This document shows, piece after piece, positions 35,158 through 43,954 of a stretch of DNA of 64,000 bases; the stretch's first letter is position 1; every line of letters starts with the position of its first letter. The stretch is from assembly GCF_001613105.1 (NCBI RefSeq), contig NZ_BDBS01000009.1:1-64000 (forward strand), in the 5' to 3' direction. Below the pieces are notes generated by a model that saw nothing but the letters and a program-made list of their open reading frames with translations, made no database searches and had not been told where the DNA came from. Source of the DNA: Nocardia pseudobrasiliensis NBRC 108224. GTDB taxonomy: Bacteria; Actinomycetota; Actinomycetes; Mycobacteriales; Mycobacteriaceae. The translations under genes were made by a program, and so were the position numbers.

Positions 35158-37926
35158 ATGACCAGAAGGCTGTCCGCGGAAACGCTTGCCACACTTGCCG
35201 AAACGCTGTTCGGGGTGGCGGCCGAGGCGGTTCCGCTGGCGGGCGAATGTCAGTTGAACGCCCGATTGGATGTCGATGGGCGGCCGCGGTATCTGCTCAA
35301 GATCTATGACGCCGACGCCCCCGAGGTGGTATTGCAGGAGGCCCTGCACGCCCACCTCGCCGAACCCGAATCGGCACTGCGTCATTCGGCGACCACCGTC
35401 ATCGATGGCCGATCGCGAGTGGCCCACCTGCTCGACTGGGTCGAGGGCGCGGTATGGGCCGCGGCCGGTCCCGCCGATACCGCGCGACTCGTCGGCCTCG
35501 GCGCGGCAGTCGCCCGACTCGACACGGCCCTGGCCGGTTTCGACCACCCCGCGCTGGATCGACCGTATCGCTGGAATCCCTTGTACGGCAATGAATTGCA
35601 ACGAACCCTGCCGATCCTGACCGATCGGGATCGACCGATCGTCGAATACGGCCTGTCCCGGCTGGCCGCCATCCTGCCGACCCTGCGATCGCTCCCCCGG
35701 CAGGCCATCCACAACGACGCCAATGACCACAACGTGATCGTCGCCGCCGACGGATCCATCGCGGGGATCATCGACTTCGGTGACATCGTCCGCGCGCCTC
35801 GGGTCTGCGGGCTGGCGGTGGCGATGACCTACGTCCAACTGGACACCCCCGATCCGATATCGGCCGCGACCGCCGTGGCGTCCGGGTATCACGGCGAATC
35901 CCCCTTGACCGCAACCGAACTGGCGCTGCTACCCGATCTGATCGATATCCGACTGGCAACCAGTGTCGCCAACGCCGCCGAACAGTACGCCGCCGATCCG
36001 ACCAACGACTATCTCACCATCAGCCAGCCACAGATCCGCCGACTCGTCGCGACCTCGGCCGACCACCCCAGGCCACTGCTCGAGGCACGCCTGCGCGACG
36101 CCTGCGGCTACCGGCCGATCGCCGCCGAACGCGCCATCGTGTCCTGGTTGCGCTCGGCCGAATGCCGACCCGCACGGATACTGCGCACGATCGACATCCG
36201 TCCCCCGAGCGACGAACGCGTCCACCTGGGAGTCGAATTGTGCGGTGCGCCGGGCGAACCGGTGTTGTCCCCGCTGGACGGCACGGTGATCGCCGTGGAC
36301 GAGCCGAACAACGCCGTTCTGCTCGAGCACCACACCGGCGACGGCACACCGTTCTGGTCGCGCCTGCGGCACCTCGGCGAACGCACCGCCGAGCAGGGCG
36401 ACCATCTTCGCGCCGGAGACCCGCTGGCACACCTTCCGACCGACGAGCCCCACCTCCACCTGCAACTGTTCACCACCCTGCTGGACCGCCTCACCGATCT
36501 TCCCCACACCGCCGACCCGGCCGAGCAGGACATCTGGGAAAGCATCTCCCCGTATCCGAATCTGCTGCTACGCCAACCGATATCGCCGCGGTCCATCCGC
36601 CGCCGCACCGCCTCCGAGATCGCCGCGCGCCGCCGATCGAATCTGTCCGCGGCGCTGTCGCTCAGCTACGACGAGCCCCTGCACATCGCGTCCGGCCGGG
36701 GCGCGGAACTGATCGACGCCCACGGCCGCCGCTATCTGGACCTGGTGAACAATGTCTGCCACGTGGGCCACTGCCACCCGCGAGTGGTCGAGGCCCTCAG
36801 CACCCAGGCGGGCCTGCTGAACACCAATACCCGCTACCTGCACGCGAACCTCACCGATTACGCCCGCCGCCTCGCGGCCACCTTCCCCGACCCGCTGAAT
36901 GTGGTGTTCCTGACCAATTCCGGCAGCGAGGCCAACGATCTCGCGCTGCGACTGGCCCGCACCGCGACCGGCCGCGAGCACACCCTGGTCCTGGACTGGG
37001 CCTACCACGGCAACCTCACCTCGCTGATCGAGATCAGCCCGTACAAGTTCAACGGCCGGGGCGGCCTCGGACCCGGACCGCGCGTGCGGATATGCGCGGT
37101 ACCCGATCCCTACCGGGGCGAATTCGGTTCCGACGGTCGACGCTACGTCGCCGATGTCGCCGCCCACTGCGCCGAATTGACCGCCGCCCGAACACCACCC
37201 GCCGCCTTCATCCACGAGTCGATACCGGGCTGTGCCGGACAGATCGACCTCGCCGACGGCTATCTGGAACACGCCTACGCCACCGCCCGAGCCGCGGGCG
37301 CGCTGTGTATCGCCGACGAGGTCCAGTGCGGCTTCGGCCGCGTCGGCACCCATATGTGGGCCTTCGAACGACACGGTGTGACGCCCGATATCGTCACGCT
37401 GGGCAAGCCGATCGGCAACGGCCACCCGATCGGCGCGGTGGTCACCACCCCGCAGGTCGCCCGCCGATTCGTCACCGGCATGGAGTATTTCAACACCTTC
37501 GGCGGAAATCCGGTCTCCTGCGCGGTCGCCTCGGCCGTCCTCGACGTCATGGAGGATGAACGATTGACAGCACACGCCCAGATCGTGGGCGGGCGGCTGC
37601 GGACCGTGCTGGAATCGCTCGCCGAACGCCACGACGCGATCGGCGATGTCCGCGGCCGCGGCCTTTTCCTGGGCGTCGATGTGGTGACCGACCGGCAGAG
37701 CAAACGGCCGGATCGCGCAGTGGCCGAACGCATTGTCGAAGTGGCCAAGCACGAGGGCATTCTGCTGTCAACCGACGGTCCGGCGAACAATGTGTTGAAA
37801 ATCAAGCCGCCCATGGTGCTTTCGATGACGCAGGCGGAACACGCCGCGGCCGTAATCGGCAACGCACTCGATCAAATACGTTCATCCAGTTCAAAATGCG
37901 AGAATTTCACCGAGAGAAGGGGTTGA
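35158..37926 (+). CDS. Kinase (APH-like) - M23-like - class III aminotransferase fusion
   Basis: 922 residues. Residues 1-310 are an aminoglycoside-phosphotransferase/choline-kinase fold, with Brenner-type AIHNDANDHNVIV and GIIDFGD. Residues about 340-460 resemble an M23 LytM domain (GEPVLSPLDGTVIAVDEPNN, HLHLQLF), but the zinc set looks incomplete. Residues 480-915 are a class III PLP aminotransferase (NSGSEANDLALRLAR, IADEVQCGFGRVG, LGKPIGNGHPIGAV with the PLP Lys). Kinase plus class III enzyme is the pairing used to degrade amino alcohols through their phosphate esters (hydroxylysine or ethanolamine phospho-lyases), so a phospho-lyase is more likely than a transaminase. TAACTT lies 8 nt before ATG. 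Confidence 0.88.
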   Translation: MTRRLSAETLATLAETLFGVAAEAVPLAGECQLNARLDVDGRPRYLLKIYDADAPEVVLQEALHAHLAEPESALRHSATTVIDGRSRVAHLLDWVEGAVWAAAGPADTARLVGLGAAVARLDTALAGFDHPALDRPYRWNPLYGNELQRTLPILTDRDRPIVEYGLSRLAAILPTLRSLPRQAIHNDANDHNVIVAADGSIAGIIDFGDIVRAPRVCGLAVAMTYVQLDTPDPISAATAVASGYHGESPLTATELALLPDLIDIRLATSVANAAEQYAADPTNDYLTISQPQIRRLVATSADHPRPLLEARLRDACGYRPIAAERAIVSWLRSAECRPARILRTIDIRPPSDERVHLGVELCGAPGEPVLSPLDGTVIAVDEPNNAVLLEHHTGDGTPFWSRLRHLGERTAEQGDHLRAGDPLAHLPTDEPHLHLQLFTTLLDRLTDLPHTADPAEQDIWESISPYPNLLLRQPISPRSIRRRTASEIAARRRSNLSAALSLSYDEPLHIASGRGAELIDAHGRRYLDLVNNVCHVGHCHPRVVEALSTQAGLLNTNTRYLHANLTDYARRLAATFPDPLNVVFLTNSGSEANDLALRLARTATGREHTLVLDWAYHGNLTSLIEISPYKFNGRGGLGPGPRVRICAVPDPYRGEFGSDGRRYVADVAAHCAELTAARTPPAAFIHESIPGCAGQIDLADGYLEHAYATARAAGALCIADEVQCGFGRVGTHMWAFERHGVTPDIVTLGKPIGNGHPIGAVVTTPQVARRFVTGMEYFNTFGGNPVSCAVASAVLDVMEDERLTAHAQIVGGRLRTVLESLAERHDAIGDVRGRGLFLGVDVVTDRQSKRPDRAVAERIVEVAKHEGILLSTDGPANNVLKIKPPMVLSMTQAEHAAAVIGNALDQIRSSSSKCENFTERRG

Positions 37927-37932
37927 AACCGG

Positions 37933-37955
37933 GCGGTCTTCGGGTACGAGACCGC
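37933..37955 (+). terminator. Hairpin after the fusion gene
   Basis: gcggtct / agaccgc arms with a 9-nt loop, 6 bp after the stop codon. There is no U-run. Confidence 0.5.
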
Positions 37956-38042
37956 ATTGCGTCGGGGGCGTAAGTATTACGAATTGCGCAAAAGGCTCCG
38001 AAGCCGTTGCGGCTCGATAAGACGGCGCTATAGCCTGCGAAT

Positions 38043-38080
38043 CACGTTGAACGATCAACCTCGGGATGATCGTTCTCGTG
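38043..38080 (+). promoter_or_regulatory. Imperfect palindrome in the leader of the secreted hydrolase
   Basis: GAACGATCA (38049-38057) pairs with TGATCGTTC (38067-38075), extended by CACG/CGTG across a 2:1 bulge. It lies just upstream of the AAGGAG ribosome-binding site (38088). Either an operator or an mRNA hairpin. Confidence 0.45.
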
Positions 38081-38100
38081 AATCACCAAGGAGCGCAATC

Positions 38101-39123
38101 GTGCGAAATTCATTACGTACAATCTCCGCATCGCTGACCGCGGCACTGCTCTGGCTCGTACCGAGCGTATGTCAGGCCGATCAGCCCGCTCAACCGGATC
38201 ACTGTGAGTCGGTTTCCATTTCGGTGCTGCTGGGCGCCCTGGCCGGGACGCTATGCCTGCCCGACAGCGGCCCGACCGGCACGGTCATGGTGTTGATGGC
38301 CGGTTCCAACTACAACCACACCTACTGGGATTTCCCGTACCAACCCGAAACCTACAATTTCCGCCGCGCGATGAACGCGGGCGGTTACGCGACGCTGGTG
38401 GTCGATCGGCTCGGCAACGGCGCGAGCACCCGCCCGCCGAGCGCCACGCTCACCGCGACCGGATCCGCGGCCGCATTGCATCAGGTCGTCCAGGCGCTGC
38501 GCCACGGACTCGCGGGCCATCAACCGTTCGACAAGGTGATCACCGGCGGCCATTCGCTCAGTTCCGGTTTCAGTGTGCTGGAGGCCGTCACATTCCACGA
38601 TGTCGACGGCGTATTGCTCACCGGATACTCGCACACCCTGGACTATCTCCAGGTGGGGAGCGTGGTGTCCACCTATTATCCGGCAATCCTGGATCCGAGG
38701 TTCATCGGCCGCGGCTACGATCCGGGTTATCTCACCACACGACCCGGCACCCGAGCCGCCGATTTCTATGGACCCGGCGACTTCGATCCGCAGGTGCTCG
38801 CGACCGATGAGGCAACCAAGGAAGTCTTCTCGCTCACCGAATATCCCGACGGCCTGGCCTCCACGCTCCCACCGGTTTCCAACCTCATCGATGTCCCGGT
38901 CATGGTGGTCGACGGCAGTATGGACAAGTTGTCCTGCGGCCCCGATTTCTCGATCTGCCACGACACCGCGGCATTGCAGGCCGCGGAAGCGCCGTACTTC
39001 AGCCCGGCCGCGCATCTGCGCACCTATGTACTCCCCGGTTCGGGCCATTCGGTGAATCTCGCCCTCAACACCGAGGATTATCAAGCCGCCGTTCTCGACT
39101 GGGTGAACTCCACGGTCCGATAG
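38101..39123 (+). CDS. Secreted alpha/beta hydrolase
   Basis: 340 residues from GTG 38101 (AAGGAG 7 nt upstream). Signal peptide: RTISASLTAALLWLVPSVCQA. The hydrolase fold has VVDRLGNGAST, the nucleophile elbow GGHSLSSGFSVLEA, VMVVDGSMDKLSC (Asp) and PGSGHSVNLALN (His). Probably an exported lipase or esterase of the Nocardia/Rhodococcus type. An inverted repeat lies in its leader and a strong terminator follows, so it is monocistronic. Confidence 0.83.
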   Translation: MRNSLRTISASLTAALLWLVPSVCQADQPAQPDHCESVSISVLLGALAGTLCLPDSGPTGTVMVLMAGSNYNHTYWDFPYQPETYNFRRAMNAGGYATLVVDRLGNGASTRPPSATLTATGSAAALHQVVQALRHGLAGHQPFDKVITGGHSLSSGFSVLEAVTFHDVDGVLLTGYSHTLDYLQVGSVVSTYYPAILDPRFIGRGYDPGYLTTRPGTRAADFYGPGDFDPQVLATDEATKEVFSLTEYPDGLASTLPPVSNLIDVPVMVVDGSMDKLSCGPDFSICHDTAALQAAEAPYFSPAAHLRTYVLPGSGHSVNLALNTEDYQAAVLDWVNSTVR

Positions 39124-39139
39124 GCGGATTCCGCATTCG

Positions 39140-39173
39140 GTTCCCGCGTGTTCCGTTCGGAACACGCGGGAAC
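39140..39173 (+). terminator. Strong intrinsic terminator
   Basis: gttcccgcgtgttcc / ggaacacgcgggaac, perfect 15-bp arms with a 4-nt loop, followed by ttcccc. It lies 17 bp after the stop of the secreted hydrolase. Confidence 0.8.
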
Positions 39174-39238
39174 TTCCCCTGCCAATCACCTTGATCCCCA
39201 GTACGTTCGGATGTGACGCACGCTCACGAGGAGGACCT

Positions 39239-39973
39239 GTGCCGCTGATCTCGGCCGCGATCTGCCCGCACCCGCCGTATCTCATCCCCGAGGTCGCCGG
39301 AGCCGCCGCGCCCGAATGGGCCGGATTGCACACCGCGTGCACGGAATCGTTGCGGCGGTTGCGGATTCCGCAGTTCGGGGTGAAGGCCGACGGGTGGGCG
39401 GTGTTCGACAGTTTCGATCTGCGCCCCGCCGACGCCAGCACACCCGACCTCGTGGTGATCGTCGGCGGCGACAGTTCGACCAGAACCTACGACGGCCCGG
39501 GCTCCTACAGCAGCCTCGAGCAGCAGGGCATCGACTGGGACTTCGGCTGGGGCCGGACCACCGACAACCCGATACCCCTGCCGCTGTCGCTGTCGCTGGG
39601 CCACTGGATCCTCTTCGGCTGCAGTCCCACCGCGCTCTTGGTGGCCGACCTGGAGTTGCAGGCCGTGGCGTTCGACGCCCCGCCGCAGGAGTGCGCGGAG
39701 CTGGGGCGTGCACTGGCCGCACGGGCCGAGCGGGTCGCGATGCTCGTCATCGGCGATGGGACGGGTTCGGATCACACCCGAATCGCCAGCGCTCTCGCGC
39801 ACGCCGATGCCGCAGCGCTGGACCGACTCGATCCCACGCCGACCCCGAGCGGGCGAGCGCCCTGGCAGGTCCTGGCCGGCGCTGCCGAGGGACACCGCTT
39901 CACCGGCGAACTCCGCTCCGACGAGAAATCCCACCGCGCGGGCTTTTTCGTCGCCAACTGGTTCCGGGCGTAG
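39239..39973 (+). CDS. Class III extradiol-dioxygenase-like (LigB-fold) conserved protein
   Basis: 244 residues from GTG 39239 with GAGGAGG 4 nt upstream. The start ISAAICPHPPYLIPEVAG is typical of a conserved actinobacterial LigB-like family. PDLVVIVGGDSSTRTYDGPG and SLSLGHWILF follow. The His and Glu pattern of true extradiol dioxygenases is not fully visible, so activity is uncertain. Mycobacteria have similar single-domain proteins of unknown function. Confidence 0.7.
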   Translation: MPLISAAICPHPPYLIPEVAGAAAPEWAGLHTACTESLRRLRIPQFGVKADGWAVFDSFDLRPADASTPDLVVIVGGDSSTRTYDGPGSYSSLEQQGIDWDFGWGRTTDNPIPLPLSLSLGHWILFGCSPTALLVADLELQAVAFDAPPQECAELGRALAARAERVAMLVIGDGTGSDHTRIASALAHADAAALDRLDPTPTPSGRAPWQVLAGAAEGHRFTGELRSDEKSHRAGFFVANWFRA

Positions 39974-40034
39974 GCGCCGCCGGTTGATAGGGTCGATCAG
40001 GCGGAACGATCCGCGAGACGTGAAGGAGAGCGGC

Positions 40035-40382
40035 ATGCCGGAGGTCCTGGTCGCTGAGATTCACTCGGATAGCCGGCCCCGTTCGGGGCAGAAGGATCGG
40101 TGCAGCGCGAACTTCTCGCTGGCCGACATTCCGCAGGAGACAAGGGAACTGCTCTGGCGAACCGACCCCGACGCCGCGACCATCAGATTCAGCGTCATGT
40201 CCGACGTGCGAGCCAACTACGACCAACGCGTCCTGTCCAATATCCAGTCCGGCTCACGAACCCCGGTCCCCCGCGAACGACAGTCACTGTCCCGCCGCGG
40301 CTTCTACCTGGCCGACCCCTCCGGCGCACCGGAATCCGGCTTCACCGTAAGGGTTTACGCCCTACTGCCCGACCCGCGCTAG
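40035..40382 (+). CDS. Hypothetical protein
   Basis: 115 residues, ATG 40035 with AAGGAGAG 4 nt upstream. Largely polar: CSANFSLADIPQETRELLWR, then TIRFSVMSDVRANYDQRVLS and a C-terminal strand FTVRVYALLPDPR. No signal peptide or membrane segment is present. Not recognised. It may be co-transcribed with the LigB-like gene 61 bp upstream. Confidence 0.6.
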   Translation: MPEVLVAEIHSDSRPRSGQKDRCSANFSLADIPQETRELLWRTDPDAATIRFSVMSDVRANYDQRVLSNIQSGSRTPVPRERQSLSRRGFYLADPSGAPESGFTVRVYALLPDPR

Positions 40383-40400
40383 CTGTACCCGGTCAGCGGA

Positions 40401-41081
40401 CTAATTCGTCGGCGCGGCGGGCTGGTCGACCGTGTTGAAGAACAGGATGGCTGCGGCGATGGCTACCGGGACGCCGACGGCGATGGTGCCGACCAGGCCG
40501 CCGATGGCTCCGGCGGCTACCGCGGTGAGCAGGCAGCCGCCGAGGAAGCCGGGGACGGCCAGGACGCCGATCGACGGGATGGCCGCGACCGAACCGGCGG
40601 CCAGGCCGCCCGCGAGACAGCCGATGCCCGCGCCGATAACCGTGCCGATCAGGCCGCCGAGGGCGGTGCCGATGCCGACCTGGGTACCGAAGTGGGACAG
40701 GGCGTCGTTGAATTGGTCCGAACCCGGGTTGAGGTCGACCTGGGTGAGGGCCGGAAAGGGCGCGGGGGTCGCGGCGGCCGGGTCGGTGCTGGGCGTGAGC
40801 CGGGCGGTCCGGCCGGTGATGGTTGCGGCAATCGGCCAGCGTTTGCCGTCGCGCTCGTAGAGCAGCGGGATGCCGCCGACCAGGACATCGCCCGGATCGC
40901 GGATCTGCAATTGCCCGTCGGCCACCGCGAGACGACCCGAGTCGACGCTCATCAGCACCGAGTCACCCGAGATATCGGCGCTGTAGTGCATATCCTCGGG
41001 CGCCTCGGCGCGGGCGACCGCCGCGGTTCCCACCACGCTCACCACGAAGGCCGACAGCATCGCAATACGTCTTACTTTCAC
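40401..41081 (-). CDS. Exported protein with Gly-rich hydrophobic C-terminus
   Basis: 226 residues from GTG 41081 (other nearby starts possible). A signal peptide (RRIAMLSAFVVSVVGTAAVARA) is followed by a beta-rich domain (DMHYSADISGDSVLMSVDSG, LQIRDPGDVLVGGIPLLYER). The last 100 residues are two long GxxxG-rich hydrophobic hairpins (GTALGGLIGTVIGAGIGCLA, AVAAGAIGGLVGTIAVGVPV). Nocardiae and rhodococci have several such secreted proteins of unknown role. Confidence 0.68.
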   Translation of the reverse strand: MKVRRIAMLSAFVVSVVGTAAVARAEAPEDMHYSADISGDSVLMSVDSGRLAVADGQLQIRDPGDVLVGGIPLLYERDGKRWPIAATITGRTARLTPSTDPAAATPAPFPALTQVDLNPGSDQFNDALSHFGTQVGIGTALGGLIGTVIGAGIGCLAGGLAAGSVAAIPSIGVLAVPGFLGGCLLTAVAAGAIGGLVGTIAVGVPVAIAAAILFFNTVDQPAAPTN

Positions 41082-41184
41082 CGAGACACCCACAATCAAG
41101 CGCACGAAGGTTCTCTCGATGAAACAGGCAATTATTCAGCTATTCAACGGTCTGTGACGGAAATTACCGTCTGGAAATACCCGT

Positions 41185-42126
41185 TCAGGCGCCGATGGCC
41201 CGGGCAAGCTGCGGCCAGGATTCGTGCAGATCGGTCTCGAACAGCCCCCACGTATGCGACCCCTCCGAACGCACGATGTGGGTAGCCGGAATACGCAACT
41301 GACTGAGCCGACTCGCGAACGAGGTCGTACACGAATTCGCGATCGACTCCACCGGCGGGAAGGTCAGCCCGCCCTGATCGATCGTCCCGGGCACACCGGA
41401 CGCGGCCGACAGATAGACCGTCTTCCCCGACAGCGCGTCGGCATGCAGGAAAGCGTCGTGCGCACGCCAGGTCTCACTTCCCGGCACACCCCACATGTTC
41501 CCGGGATTGCCGCCCCCGCGAACCACCTGCGCCGCGACCATGGCCGTACCCGCCGGATCCGAGGTCCACGGACATCCGCTGTAGGCCGCCACCGCCTCGT
41601 ACCGATCCGGGGCCTGCACGGCCAGATCGACCGCCGACGCCGCACTCATCGACACACCCGCGATCGCGTTGCGCCCGGTGGAATTCAGCCGCTCGTCGAG
41701 CACCGCGGGCAACTCCCGGGTGAAGAACGTCTGCCACCGATTACGCCCCAGCACGGGATCGTCGGCGAGCCAATCGGTGTACATGCTGTAGGCCCCGCCG
41801 ATCGGCATCACCACATTGACATGCTTATCGGCGAAGAACTTTCGCACATCGGTATCGTCCCACCACGAAATGCCGTCCGCCCCACCGCCGATGCCGGTGA
41901 GCAGATACAGCGTCGGCGCGGGCCCGCCACCCGCGGCGCGAATCACCCTGCTGCTCACCACCTTGTCCATCGCGGGCGAATACACATCGATCCGTTCGGC
42001 GGAATCATCGATCGGATCGGAGGCGACCACCCGCGCCCCGGGCGGAGCCGCCGCGGTCGGCCCGGACGCGACGAACGAACCCACGATCACACTCATCAAC
42101 ACTGTCAGATACTTAGAAGCCCTCAC
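41185..42126 (-). CDS. Antigen-85-like mycolyltransferase/esterase
   Basis: 313 residues with a signal peptide (KYLTVLMSVIVGSFVASGPT). Esterase-D/Ag85 fold: YLLTGIGGGADGISWW, VVMPIGGAYSMYTDWL, AIAGVSMSAASAVDLA with the nucleophile Ser, and EGSHTWGLFETDL with His. It transfers mycolates to arabinogalactan or trehalose in the envelope. It lies 53 bp after an AftB-like gene on the same strand, the same order as aftB-fbpA in mycobacteria, but no ubiA precedes them, so this is probably a paralogous pair. Confidence 0.87.
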   Translation of the reverse strand: MRASKYLTVLMSVIVGSFVASGPTAAAPPGARVVASDPIDDSAERIDVYSPAMDKVVSSRVIRAAGGGPAPTLYLLTGIGGGADGISWWDDTDVRKFFADKHVNVVMPIGGAYSMYTDWLADDPVLGRNRWQTFFTRELPAVLDERLNSTGRNAIAGVSMSAASAVDLAVQAPDRYEAVAAYSGCPWTSDPAGTAMVAAQVVRGGGNPGNMWGVPGSETWRAHDAFLHADALSGKTVYLSAASGVPGTIDQGGLTFPPVESIANSCTTSFASRLSQLRIPATHIVRSEGSHTWGLFETDLHESWPQLARAIGA

Positions 42127-42178
42127 TATTCCGGTCTACCGCGCCGAGATCATCGCTACACACCCCAGTTTCGTGGTC

Positions 42179-43894
42179 TCAGTCGCAGAACCGCTGTTCC
42201 GCGATGACCGGGTCCTGCGGAATCCGCAGGGTCGTCCGGCGCAGCGCACCGGTCAGGTTGCGCCAGAAGCGACTCGGGCTCATCGGCCGACTCGTCGAAT
42301 CCACGAGATCACGAAGCGGCTCGCAGGACAGCGCGTGCCGCGCCGCGCGCACTTGGGCTCGCGTCGCACCTCGCGTCTCGTCCATGGTGGCGACCAGATC
42401 CGCATCGGCGTACTGCGCGAGCACCCACGCTGTGGGAAGCCACTTTTCGTGACCCGGCCGCCCGCGCTGGTCGAGTCGCAGATGACCGGCCAGCGGCGAC
42501 ACCAGCCCGTTCACATCGACCACGGTGCCGTGCAGCGGCATGATCGCCGCCGCGATACCCATATTGTTGTAGAAGTAGACGCTGTGATCCGGCGCCGTCG
42601 CCGACAGCGGCATCATCCAGATATTGCCGTCGGCCGTGATTCCGCTGCGCAACACCAATGTGCGGTCGCGGTGATCGGTCAGGCTGGCCAGCGTCGCCAG
42701 CAGCGTGATGTCCCGTCGGCGTGATTCGGCGCGCGGGTTCGGGTCGCTGTAAACCACCGCCTCGTAGGCGCGTTCGTCGGTCAGCCCGGTCGGGCCGAAC
42801 TGAGTGCCGTGATACGACGGCCCGAGCCACAGCCCGGCGATCAGCGCCCACCCCGCGAGCAGTACCGCCCCGATCGTCTCCAGCCGCCGCGCGACCGGCG
42901 CGGCGAACATCGGCAGCAGCAGGGCGAACAGCACGGGAATCCACAGCCGGGCGTGCATGTAGTCCCCGCCGACTCGGACCAGATAGACACCGAGCGCCAC
43001 GGCCGCCAGCACCGGCGCGGCCATCAACACCGCACCGCGCCGATCGACCCCGCCGCGATCGAGCAGGCGGGTACCGATGACCGCGATCACCAGCAACGGA
43101 ATCCACAGCAGATAGGCCCCGACGAAGTCGTTGAGATACGACAACCCCTGCGCCCATTGGGATCTGCCGGCCTCCTTCGCCAAAGCCGGTAGCGGTACCA
43201 GGATTCCGTAATATCCGGCCCGAAAGATCTCATAGCCGACCGGTACCACCAGCCCCGCACCGCAGTACCACAGCGCTCGCCCGCGACCGGGCCGTGTGAT
43301 CATCAATGCCGCCACGCCGAAGACGATCGACGCCAACAGGAAATCCGGCCGGATCAGCGGCCCGAGTCCGATCACCACCGCGGCCACGATCATCCGCGCG
43401 CGGCCGGATCGTTCGGTGAGCGAAACCAGCAGCCACCACACCGATCCCAGCCAGCCCAGGCTGAGCCCGGTCTCCAAACCCGATGTGGCATAGTCCCAGA
43501 ACCCGCCGACCGCCAGTGGTACCAGCGCGCCCATCGGCAGGATCATGCCGGTCTCGCCGCGTTGCCGATACAGCGTCACGCATCCGGCCAGGCCCGCGGC
43601 GATGCCCGCCATGGCGAGCGCCAGCCCCAGCCCGACCGAGGTCGCCGCGATATCACTCGGTCGCAGCCAGCCGAACGCGGCGAGCAGCCACACCCACAGC
43701 GGGCTGGTCGCCGCCTCGGCGCGCTCGAACGGATTGTAGTCGGGCCCCGCCCCGGCCAGGATCTGCTCGGCCACCCGCACCACGATCATGCCGTCATCGC
43801 TGATCCACCGGCGCTCATAGGCGAACACGCCGAACAGCAGGACCGTCACAAGCCCTGCTGTCAGCGTGAGGCGTTCCCTCATCGGTATGGACAT
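42179..43894 (-). CDS. AftB-like arabinofuranosyltransferase (GT-C membrane enzyme)
   Basis: 571 residues with about ten membrane helices and a C-terminal periplasmic domain of about 170 residues. The first loop has YERRWISDDGMIVVRVAEQI, the Asp pair typical of GT-C enzymes using decaprenyl-phosphoryl arabinose. ATSPLWVWLLAAFGWL and SGLETGLSLGWLGSVWW are typical of the AftB/ZomB group. It would add terminal arabinose to arabinogalactan. Followed by the mycolyltransferase gene, which acts on the product. The start is ATG 43894; a second ATG lies 4 codons in. Confidence 0.83.
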   Translation of the reverse strand: MSIPMRERLTLTAGLVTVLLFGVFAYERRWISDDGMIVVRVAEQILAGAGPDYNPFERAEAATSPLWVWLLAAFGWLRPSDIAATSVGLGLALAMAGIAAGLAGCVTLYRQRGETGMILPMGALVPLAVGGFWDYATSGLETGLSLGWLGSVWWLLVSLTERSGRARMIVAAVVIGLGPLIRPDFLLASIVFGVAALMITRPGRGRALWYCGAGLVVPVGYEIFRAGYYGILVPLPALAKEAGRSQWAQGLSYLNDFVGAYLLWIPLLVIAVIGTRLLDRGGVDRRGAVLMAAPVLAAVALGVYLVRVGGDYMHARLWIPVLFALLLPMFAAPVARRLETIGAVLLAGWALIAGLWLGPSYHGTQFGPTGLTDERAYEAVVYSDPNPRAESRRRDITLLATLASLTDHRDRTLVLRSGITADGNIWMMPLSATAPDHSVYFYNNMGIAAAIMPLHGTVVDVNGLVSPLAGHLRLDQRGRPGHEKWLPTAWVLAQYADADLVATMDETRGATRAQVRAARHALSCEPLRDLVDSTSRPMSPSRFWRNLTGALRRTTLRIPQDPVIAEQRFCD

Positions 43895-43954
43895 CGCACT
43901 TCGATGGTCCAGCGCCGAGGCCGAACAATCAACCAGCGCAGTATATTTGAGGCT

